From contig JASJZC010000004.1 in assembly GCA_037178855.1 (NCBI GenBank), positions 3,658,001-3,722,000 of the forward strand: DNA of 64,000 bases. Reading direction: 5' to 3'. This document shows positions 11,340-21,519 of the stretch, piece after piece. Each line of letters opens with the position of its first letter. The first letter of the stretch is position 1. The position numbers were made by a program, and so were the translations under genes. Origin of the DNA: Oscheius sp. JU75 (Eukaryota; Nematoda; Chromadorea; Rhabditida; Rhabditidae). The notes beneath the pieces were generated by a model that was given only the letters and a program-made list of their open reading frames with translations, was not told where the DNA came from and did no database searches.

Positions 11340-14300
11340 CAGAACTGCATAGGCAACACCACAACTTGACTTTGAAGCTCTTTGACTGAAAGTGGTAGCT
11401 TGGGATGGAAGTAAGAACAAGAAGAGGGGTAAAGCTTGGATTATTTCTAAGGTAACGAGATTGATCTGGATGTTTCTAAGATTCTGTCAAGTACAACAGG
11501 CGCGTGAAAGAGGATGTCATATGGAATCAACCGAGTCTGAAGATCACTCAGCTGTCGAGCTAACATGACTAGTGGATCTTATAAGCGAAAATTTCAATGG
11601 AGACTTGGCGAGATGTTTCTAGAGTCAAATCAAAATATTGGGTCTGCCCTTCCTTGTCCGTATCATCCCCCTCTTGAAATAAAGGACATTTTCGCCATCT
11701 TCTACTGGAAGCACGTGGATTCTTCTGGAGGAAAATAAGATAAAGGATATCACGCTTCCATGTTTGTTTTACCCGGAAAGAGGAGATTTTGAAACGGAAG
11801 TACACTCCAGTAGGCGTATCAATAGACAAAGTTGTACAAAACAGTAGTGTGAAGAGAGAGTCTACCCGAGTCGAGTGAGTCGACCCAGCTGGTTGTCGCC
11901 TATAAAGGATTGTGTGAATCTTCCGCGTCTGCTCCCCGGGTTACAATTATGTCTTTCCCCTTAATAGTGTTAAAGCAGAAGAGCGTCAGATCTCCCAGCT
12001 ACTGAGAAACGCGCATTTTGGTCCAGAGAACAAATCCTTGTCGATGGGAAGGTGGTCCACACCCACTCGTTTTTAGGTTGTAGTGGGATTAAAACCGACA
12101 CTCTGTAACCCCCGAACAAACAGCTCAATTAGGTTTTTTGAAGTGACGGCAAAGAGACAATGCCAATTAGATGTCTAGTTAAAAATTGGGTCAAATGACG
12201 TTCGATTCATGATGAAGTTATCAGAAATATTAGACAGGTACGGGTGGTCTGATCTGAGAACTTTTGACCAGAGATGGAGACTGCGTGATTTTGTTCTGGC
12301 TCCAGTAGGAACAGTTACTAGCCTACAACGGTAGATGAAAATGAGAAGTCTCTTTTCAATCCAGCTCAAGTAGTCATCCAGTATAGGATTCGGCACAAAG
12401 GGGCGCAAGTGCTCGGGTGGCCTAAGGGAGGAAAGAAGACTGTCTGGCCTTATCAAAATCTATTGGTCTGTGAGAGTCAAGAGACAAGTCGTCGCTACAG
12501 CAGACAACAGTGTGGACAAGTGCGAGAGGAGCTCGAGGTGGGAGGGACGGAAGCGTAGGTGCTAGCGAGGCAACTGAACCGTCGCTAAAATCCCGGATCC
12601 ACAAATTCGCATCACTAAGTTTGAGGCAGTTTTCGAACTCTGTCTCATTCCGGAAGACGTATACGCCTTGACGCCTCCAGGACACCAGAAACCACGAAAC
12701 TGACGAAACTGACCACCGACTAATACACCACCCACAAAGGAAGTAGCATAGTCGTTCTCTCACTCTGGATGTGACAGATGTTTTCGGATCGTTTACATAG
12801 TTCAGCAGGCAATTGGCGGAGATCGAAATGTTCTACCTGTACTCAGCTGCTAGTTGTTGATTAACATTAACAAAGAGATCAGGGCTCGGATTTCTTCCTA
12901 CTTGATAAGTACCAGGACACAGAGAGAAAGAGAGACGAATGAACTGTGAGGATTCATCAGTCTCTTTTGGAAAATGACGTTCTCATAAGGGATCCGATCA
13001 GCTTAGACATAATTTGACCTAATGATCGCCGCCTTAGAAGACCCACCGCCCCCACCGCTTAGAAGCCGTTTTTGGGCAGCAATAATCCCATTACAATTAA
13101 TCTTAGAGGCTATTTCTGAAAAATCCCGAGTCTGATCTTTATGTGAAGCAATTATGTGAGGATTTAAGCCGAGAGGGAGGGAGACCCTTCCAGAGATTAC
13201 TGTGGACTGCGGATTAGACGAGGACTCTGGTCATTTGTCTGTCTATGACCTCTCCTCTAGGCCGAGAAAGTACAAAGAAGATCAGACCGAAGCGGTCGAA
13301 ACAAGTGCTTATGTATTAGTTCTGTCCGGGGAGGAGCTCAGGTGCAATTTGCTGGGACGGCGACGTTTTTTACGTCAGGAGCGTGAGAAAGGGGCGGGTC
13401 TGATCACGGTCTACGGTAAAAAAAAGGCCTTTTTGGAAGGAATTGTTTAGAGAAAGGTCAAATGATCTTGTATAAAGAGCAGGATACGAGAAAGAGAATC
13501 TATTCAGAATAGACGAAAACCTGATGTCGTGATGGCGGAAAAAGGGGGAAAAAAGGATAGCAGCCAAAGTTGCAAGAAACTGAAGAAGACATCAGAGACA
13601 TAAAAGTACACCCTGAAGAAGTTAGACACAGAGATCCAAAGGTACTTTGAAGATTATAAGGATCGCTAGTACTTGCTCCTAGTCCTACTGCTGCTTACTG
13701 TATCCCCAGCTTTGGGACAATCTTCATCAGACAACTTCCATTGTAGCCTCAATTTAGAAGAGGCAACTCTCAGCAGACTTTCCGAATTACTTTTCTTCGG
13801 ATCAAATTGACAAATCGTGACAGCTTTGGACAACCGTGGGAGACGGTTACGGAGAGACGGCGTGTTACTTACAGGTCTAATTTATCAAGAAAGTGAAATA
13901 AAATGAAGAGGCTTCTTTCTGCAAATCTCAACTCTTTAGCGCATCCTTCTCAATGATGCCTACTCGTATAAATTACGTCTACCGACTGTCTCATGTTTTT
14001 GAAAAACAGTTTGACCCCTATGCATTTCACAATATGGTCAGCATGTGTGTTAGTTGGGAGACAACTTCCAAACACTCCATAAAAGACGAGACCAACAGTA
14101 GGAATGCCCCGCACTCTTCTTCTTAACTGGCTCGTACTCTTCAATTTGCCCAGTCTTTCGATTCGCTGATCTTTCTGTTATATCTAAATGGTCAAAGAAA
14201 ACAATTTCGCGATATTCATATTGCTCGCAATGTGTGACGCAGAACGCCCCGCGATCTTCCTTAATCTGATAACCCTCCAGCTGCAATTTTAGAACTGTGG

Positions 14301-17300
14301 CTTTTTTCCCGGGTACCAGCTGTTGTTGCCACGTCGAAAATGAGTTTGACCAGCAGCGAGCGCTACGTAATCGTGGCTAAATTGGGCAGTTCCGTGTATT
14401 TGAGAACTAAGACAGTTATTAGCAATTGTTTTGACTAATATTTTCTGGTTGGCTGTGAAAAACTACTTTTGTGGTCTCCTTCATAAGTTTAGTACTCAAA
14501 CCATTGCCGCCAGTCAAGATACCCAATTGGGACAGACTGATCTAAAATATTTGCAAATACTGCATCGAACTAGATTTGGATCACTAAGTTATCCTGCTGC
14601 TCATTGCAAAAGGCTGCTACCCGCTCTGAGCAAACTTCCCGTGCTCTGCTAGATCAGCCGAGTTAACCTTCTACAAAGATTATTCTACGTTCTAATCGAA
14701 TAGTTCTACGTAGCAAAACTTCGTTTTTTACGTTGTGAGCAGTCGTGTTTGAACTAGGCCTTTTCGTTAAATAAGTTATCTGCGTTGCTGACTACGACAC
14801 CAAATGTGCGATAATAGTGAACAATTGGGTCGTGGGAGAGGGAGAATTTATAGCACCAGGCTTTCCCGATTTGGGATACTTTTACATGTAAAATACGCTA
14901 AGTGTTTGGAGGAACCAGGGCAACAGACCACTGTCGAACTAAAGTTCCAACTTCAGACGCGATCAGATTGCTTGAAACAGTCAAACACTATCCAAAATAA
15001 GAACTACTTCGATTCCAGTAGCCTGGAACAAAGATCGCCAACTTGAACTGATCTCACATCCCATGTTATTTTTATCCGTATGTACACTAGTTCTTGTTTC
15101 TCAAGCTCTCTCTACAGAAATTGCGTAGCCAATGAGATTATCCTTCGCAATGACTCCTTCATACTTGCTACCTGGTGTCCTTTGGAGTTAGTCTCCTGAT
15201 CTATTTTGGGATTAAATCCACGTGGAGTGAACAAACAGGAAGAGCAAGAAATCTACGTAGGAGAATCCGAGAGATCTCTTAAACAAAACAGGTAGAGCGG
15301 GAACAAACAGCCCTCACAGAACTATCATTCTCCACAATAGAGAGATCAAAGTTTGGAACCTATTTTGCGAGGTAGTTTCATTGAAAAGGCTAAGATAATC
15401 ATTGCGCGTTGCGCTACGCGGTGGTTTGGTTCCACGGTGGCTTATGTGCGCGCAAGGTTAGCCATAACCCGGAACTCAGAATACCAGTTGTCAAAACGAT
15501 GCAGCCAATAGAAAAATTTTGCGCTTGTTCGAAAATGTGAAAATGCGCTCCTACAGTATAAATAGTTGTCCTAAACCATTTTTTGTTGTTAATGAAATAT
15601 TGGTAAATGCGGTGCTTACGTTGGTAAAGAAATATCCTCCGAAGATTTAGCAAAAAGGGGACAATTATAATTAAAACAGCGACTGCAAAAAGAAGGGCAG
15701 TTTGGGTTGTGCAAAAACGGGACAATCGAGAACAGGGCAAGAGAATTCTGTAGGCAAATTGGGAAAGGCCAAACAGCGCCTCATTTCATTGTTTTGAGAA
15801 AGTCTAGTGGACATTACGTATTCTGAAAAATCGAGCCGTGGGTCGAATTGCGCGATACCCTACCATGGTAGTGTTATGAGAGATTATTTAATTATATCAA
15901 AAAACAAAATTCATGAAAAGGAATGAGAAGAGAGTCCACGTTGAGATCTCTTACCGGACTTATTCATGTGGACATTTGACGTCGGAATCATGCCAAGGAA
16001 AACACAAAAATGGATACCCACAACAAAGTTTCAAATGTTGTTTCTCGAGGTAAAGGACTCTAAAATGTACAGAACGTAGCCTTGTCTCCCACGCGTCACA
16101 AGAAGACTTCAGATGGTCAAAAGAGTCTAGAAAGTTTCCAAATGGAGCTCGGTGAAGAGCCGAAAATGAAATGAGCATTACCCAGTTGCTGTCCAAGATT
16201 AGGGTAATATGACCAAAAGATTTCAAGGAAACATGTGCTTCATTAGCTCCTTGATGACGTTTAGGCCATCCTTGCCTTTGCTAATATTTGGCCACTTTTG
16301 GCCACATTACCTCCCACCCCTGATGTCACCACAAATCTTCTTCTCTTTTTCCAATGAAATATGAGGAAGTTACCCAAAAAAAAATGACGAGTTATAGCTA
16401 ATTGCGGGGGTTATGGAGCATAAATGTTTAACCAGGTTGTCTGTTAATTGGGGGAGACCCCTTAATGATGCGACTTTTTATAAAAGAGAGTATATGACTA
16501 TTTTTAGATGATTGGGATCTACCAATATAAATCGAAACAAAATTTTGAGGAGGGAGGAGAAGAAACATGCCAGATGGCAACAGTTGAAAAGAGACCGCCT
16601 CCATATGTACCGTGATTTTTTGGCGGCCGAGAGTCTACGGTCGATCCAGATGTAAAGTTCTAGATCTATCTCTGTTTCGAACCAGACGCAGGAAGACATC
16701 CCTCTGTGTTTAGTCGAGAATAATAACTGGTTAGCTAGTCGTCGGCAGCGTCATTCGACGGAAACTTTTGAGCTAGAGTTCGGGTCGACATATCGAAAAA
16801 CCGGGTCGGCGGGACGTCATCTTCGAGGAAATTGCTTTCTGCTAACAGAAATAAGAGTCTACAATTTGGATCAAACTCCTCTTGACTCTCGACTAACACT
16901 TCCGTGTCCCTCCAACGGAAAGTATCAAGTGTTGGTAGGCAGGGAAAGATCAAAAGTCGAATCTTGAGCTGATCTGTTAGAAGAATAGAGGCTAATGTGC
17001 TGAGCTAAGAACTTGAACTGATACAAAAGTTTTCCAGTACTGTTACAATCCCGTTTCGGGGCATAGTCTATGGGTCGACAATGCACTGGTCAGCGATTCA
17101 TGTAACCCATCTAATCTGTGCTGACTACCTCGTACCAAGCGAAAACGAAAAAGGATGTTTTCAGACTGATGAAATCTACAGTACACCTCAAAGAGTATCA
17201 AAAAACTATAGGACACCAGATGCTTACGCTCCTGGCGGAGCGACTCACACTGTCAGTGCTCATTTTGCAAGTTGAACTGTCTTGGATTGACTTGTCAACT

Positions 17301-18656
17301 CTAATCTGGAATAACACTTGACAGAAAAGGCTACAAACGTTGTTAAGTGCTATCTCAGATTATAGTTGACCTGTGTAACAGACTCCTCTTGCAAATTGTA
17401 AAGGTAGGATAAACAAAAGGAAGTGGATAGTAAGGAGAATTGTTCTAGAATTGTACTTTAACTTCGAACTAGAGCGTCATCCAAAACATGATGACCAATA
17501 GAATATGACGTCCTCCTACAACTCTATTGTGCAAGCAGGTCATTCACGATCTGATCTTCGAAAAAGAAGGGTCAGTGGAGCGAGATACAAACTGAAAGTG
17601 AGTCAAGAAGCACACTAGGTCAAAGAGTATGGATCTGGGAGACTGGTCGAGCTCTGTGTCCAACAACCCAATTAGCTCAATGGAATGATGTGGTCGACCC
17701 GCCTCGACCCGAATTGGGCCCGCCTTTCCTGACGTGGACCCGAATGGATGGTGTCACGCCTCCAGAAGGCCTGTTTGCATTTATTTAATCAACGTTTTGA
17801 TGCATGAGGGTCAAGTTTCAGTGGCGAGAGGGCGGTGAAACAAATCTTCTGAAAATGGAAACTGGTTACCAATTCTTTTTTGCTCCTAATCCCATGAAAG
17901 AGCTGTGTTTCGTAGCATCTGAAATCTGAACTGGTCATCTTCTGGGTTCTTCCTGGAGCAATTGTCTCTCAGAAGAGGAGCACATCTAATTGAGAGCCCA
18001 CACACGTTGTCCTGCCAGTTCCGATGAGCCGTGATGATATAATTTGCTAAATTCGGAACGCATGATGTTTTTCCCGTTATTGGAAAGCCCGGATAAGGTT
18101 TGATCTATTCCACTTATTCCGATTCATTCAGGTCTCCCATCTGTTCCATAAGCGGCTTTTCAGATTTTCTCGAAAACGTGGTTGCAATCTTGTCGAGATC
18201 CGCCTATACCTCGAAGATCACAGGAAATATTGTTTCGGAAATACCTACGTGACATCAACGAAATTGAAGAAACTGGTGACAAACACTAACCGGCGCTGCG
18301 CGGGTGGCAGTTCGCCTACGCTAGACGTGTCCCTATTGCATGGCCGACTGCTTCTGTGCTCAATGAATAGCGTAATTTTCGAGGAAAACATAATGGAAAT
18401 AAAATCAAGTTTTGAAAAAGTGCACTTTTCCGGTCCTGTACGGATTTTGTAACTTACCATAACCTTTTGAATTTGTTAGGCGGTGGATTCCCAAAAACCA
18501 TTTCTGTTCCTGGTACCTGATTTCCCTCTTGTCGTTCTGCTCTTTGTCTTCATTTAATTCGTAGAAAAAAACAGTAGTTTTCAGTTGTAAATAGGCATGG
18601 AGAAAACGATCATTCGAGACGTGGTAAGGTCGTTGCCGGTTAGTTTTATTCTCTTT
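11340..18656. other. Gene-poor region upstream of nhr-6
   Basis: About 7.3 kb has no ORF set that I can link into a gene. Open stretches such as the minus frame at 14050-14286 and the hydrophobic minus frame at 15414-15740 lack splice context or family resemblance. A TATA-like TATAAAGG occurs near 11901. A short GC-rich direct-repeat patch with CGACCCG units lies near 17693-17752. The region plausibly holds nhr-6 upstream regulatory sequence plus decayed repeats. Confidence 0.45.
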
Positions 18657-19575
18657 GGCGGATTTATGCCCGCACCTTCCAGCAAGCATAAAAACTTGAC
18701 GCTCTTTCCGAGCGTACATAAAAATACACCTTTATTCCCGGGCGAGCATAAAAACTCTTTCGGGGGATAAAAAACACCCGTATTTTAGAGCGGGCGAAAA
18801 AACCCGGAGGACTCTAGACAGGTTGACAAACAATCTATTTTAAATTGTTCGCGCGTCTCTGTGTTTGTCTGAAGCTGTCTGTGCATATAAAGTGAGGTTG
18901 GCAGTACAAGCTGTGAGTTCGAAGGATAAGAAGTACAAAGAGCAAGAAGTGGACAGGTTAGGTCTAAAGAATAACAACTGGACATCTTCACATAATAAAA
19001 AGTGGCGTACATACGAGAAGAAGTGAACAGGACATGGATCAGACAGGTTGTTAGGACAAGAAAAGTGTTCAAAGAGATTGACGTGATCTCAAAGATTCTG
19101 CAGTGGTCGCGTTGACACATTTACCTGACAACTGACAGGCAACCAGAGGTGGGATTTCAGAGTAAAACGTTAGCAGGTTGACAGAATAAAGGGGGTCTCG
19201 GGAATAACAAACGTACAAGTCGACAAGAATAGGAAGTGTACTCAAAGGAGAGCCAATGGTCAAGTTGATAGTATAGTATTAGATAAGCTGACAGCTTGAC
19301 AGGTTCAGAAATAGGCTTTGAAAGAAAAAAGGGCTGAGGTTTAGAATAGAGAGAAAGACGAGGACGTTTTGATTATTATGTGCTGTACGCCCTAATAACT
19401 TGGTTTGAGTGACTTCGTAACAAATTATAGACTTGCCAAATCTTCAAATGCCCTCTATCTAAATGGGGATGTTTATGCACATTTCTAACCAAGGTGTGCT
19501 TTTATGGCCGAAAGCGAGTTTTTATGCCCGCCAGAAAATAACGGATGTATATTCATGCCCGATTTCAAATTGGGT
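18657..19575. mobile_element. Degenerate inverted-repeat element (non-autonomous transposon-like)
   Basis: A motif AGCATAAAAACTC-TTTCGG occurs at about 18737-18779 on the plus strand, with a second tandem version from about 18684. It recurs inverted at about 19494-19532. The reverse complement of the right end reads GGCGGGCATAAAAACTCGC then TTTCGGCCATAAAAGCACACC. The left end reads GGGCGAGCATAAAAACTC then TTTCGGGGGATAAAAAACACCC. The arms are imperfect, and extra TTTATGCCCGC units lie outside at 18663 and 19550. No transposase frame lies inside, so this would be a MITE-like element or its remains. Target-site duplications cannot be assigned with confidence. Confidence 0.5.
18815..19310. repeat. 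Array of TGACAG / CAGGTTGACA motifs
   Basis: Between the two inverted ends, related short words recur about ten times: CAGGTTGACA, GACAGGTTAGG, AGACAGGTTG, TGACAACTGACAGG, CAGGTTGACAG and GCTTGACAGG. Spacing is irregular, so it is not a clean tandem repeat. TGACAG is the established core of TALE homeodomain (MEIS/TGIF) sites, which is one possible reading. A decayed minisatellite inside the element is another. Confidence 0.5.
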
Positions 19576-19632
19576 ATAAATACTACCGGCCATCCTTTTT
19601 ACACTATAATTTTGTAATTTTAGGCTCAAAAC

Positions 19633-20511
19633 ATGCAGCAGCAAAGACTCGCCCAGAAGAAGTTCGAGGAGGAACGGATAAAACACACAGCTATTTATAC
19701 CGAACTGATGAAAGAGTGCAGTAGCACCGATACTTCGAAAGACGCGAACTCAAATACCGAGGGCCAATCTAGCGAGTCTGCTGCTGACAAAGGTTCCTTT
19801 TCATATTATGCATAAAGGCGTTACCCTGTTTGAATTCGATGCACAAATCAAAAAGACGCGCGGGAGGATTTCGTCAAAAAGAATGATTTTTCAATCAACA
19901 ACTGATGCAAAAAAAAAAACTTTCTGAGAGTGTTTTTGAGGGTTTCGTCATAGAACAAAAAGGTCGAACCCGTATCGTTTTGTAATCGGGGCGCTAACCG
20001 GCTGAGTCATGCGGATGAGTATGCAGTTTTTGCAGAAAGTACATGAGATTAGATAATACGCAACCGTCTTGGGCTCGCTTTAAATGAGACAATGTTTAGA
20101 AGACGAAGCAGATGACATATACTTGATAAATAAATGGAAAACGGAAGCCAACTTGTATAAAGAATTTTCGTTTCCTAATGTAGGTTTCGTTCTGTTTCAT
20201 CCTATTTGTTTCTTGCAGGAGGACAACCAAGCAGTATCTGCTTTGCGAGGAACTTCTGACTTGACTTTTATTACTAGCTACGAAGGATGGACCAGCATGT
20301 TCACGCTCTCCACGTCTAAATCTGATCACGGTTAGCAGTTTAGTTTTCGGCAAAAGTTCGGTTTTCAGAAATAAACACATTGACTCTGCTTTCTCGAAAA
20401 GAAGTAAAAGAATATGACAGAAGACGGGAAGAGCTACAAATGCTGGTTGACAATGGATCCCCGTTGATCGACGTCATTCAGAACGTGTGCTGGAAAATCA
20501 TCATCCCATAA
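19633..20511 (+). CDS. Small hydrophilic protein of unknown function
   Basis: Four exons, 19633-19792, 20100-20179, 20219-20330 and 20369-20511, join in phase to encode 164 aa. The N-terminus is a charged helix (QQQRLAQKKFEEERIKH), followed by an acidic Ser/Asn-rich linker (TSKDANSNTEGQSSES) and a more globular middle (EDEADDIYLINKWKTEANLY; SDLTFITSYEGW). A second charged helix (LLSRKEVKEYDRRREELQML) precedes the C-terminal IDVIQNVCWKIIIP. No signal peptide or membrane segment is seen. The ATG is 9 nt after an ATTTTAG acceptor, consistent with trans-splicing or with a missed upstream exon. I do not recognise the family. The next gene (phospholipase) starts 1.0 kb downstream. Confidence 0.55.
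19978..20045 (-). repeat. tRNA-derived sequence (A and B box remnants)
   Basis: On the minus strand TGACTCAGCCGGTTAGCGC matches a tRNA D-arm (A box), and GGGTTCGACC 25 nt later matches a T-arm (B box), followed at once by a T run. The anticodon stem does not pair and no 7-bp acceptor stem is present. It is therefore a tRNA pseudogene or the head of a SINE. It lies in the first intron of the unknown gene at 19.6 kb. Confidence 0.5.
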
Positions 20512-21519
20512 AATAACTGAGCTTTTCCATTTTGTACTATCATAACTTCCACATAAAATGAACGAATTTCGAACTTTGTGTCCTATCGTGTTGTTCTCGG
20601 CAAACTAACATATCGGACCGCCTTGTTTATAGTTCAAGTCGCCCCTTGTCAACAGCCCGGCAGTGTTCACGAAAGCCGCAGCCAGTCTACCGCGTTCGTC
20701 TACAATGGCCCTTTTTGCTCTTGGAGCACGTCTCACGGAGAAGGTCAGTTCATCTTTTCGGTCGAGCAGATGAGGTTAGCCCTGGGGCCCAACCAATCGA
20801 TTCTCCCACGTCTTTTGGTTAGTCAATACACGTCGGCTGCCAACAAATGACCTTTTTCCAGTTCTTTCAACTAGATCTTCTGAATAGAGATTGTAGACGA
20901 TTTGTCTAGGGCTTGTTTGACAGCTTCGATTTCCAAATAGTTGTTTTTGGACGAATGACTGGTCAAACACTGCCGTCATAGTGAGAACAGCTTCGAACTG
21001 TGCCGTGTTTGCCTCTAGTCTGCCTCGGTTTTTGCATAATAGCCCCGTCTCTCTAGAAAAGCTCTTTTTTGATCATAGAAAACAGTTTCATGTTTTTACG
21101 TCGAGCCATCTCCGATAGACACAGCATTGTTGTTCATAGATATGGCCAGTCTAATTGTCAGTTTTGAAAATGCCGTGCGAACGGCACGTAGAACAAAACG
21201 AACACAATAAATTAATTTTGTTGCTATTTTTTAGCGCCAAATGTCGGGATTCCGTATTTCAAAATGCGTCTTTCGATTATTTTGCACTTGTGCCATCTGT
21301 GGTAAACAGGAATGTTTACCTCGGTCCTCGCTGGCGCCAGCTGAAACACGTCCGTGGGGGGCGAGTGATCTCTGGTCGATAGCAAGTGCATAAACAACAC
21401 GGAAAAAAGACTCATAGAAGGTTCTAGACTTTGTGCTTAACTGGGCGATATTCTTAATGTATATCGATAAAATATCAAAGTTACAGGTCACCTTCTCAAC
21501 AGTGGCCAAATACGGTGCT
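20512..21519. other. Interval between the unknown gene and the phospholipase gene
   Basis: Short open stretches (20578-20850, 21155-21382) lack recognisable motifs and consistent splice sites. The end of the interval contains the acceptor AAGTTACAG (to about 21486) that precedes the phospholipase start. I see no gene here. Confidence 0.4.

Noticed and set aside
11223-11420. Extension of nhr-6 upstream of the ATG at 11339
   Set aside because: The frame is open upstream, but an acceptor 5 nt before the ATG (CTATGCAG) and no connecting exon favour a start here.
15414-15740. Minus-strand frame with a hydrophobic segment (LLFAVAVLIIIVPFLLN)
   Set aside because: One hydrophobic run alone is common by chance in AT-rich DNA. 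No neighbouring exons or family match.
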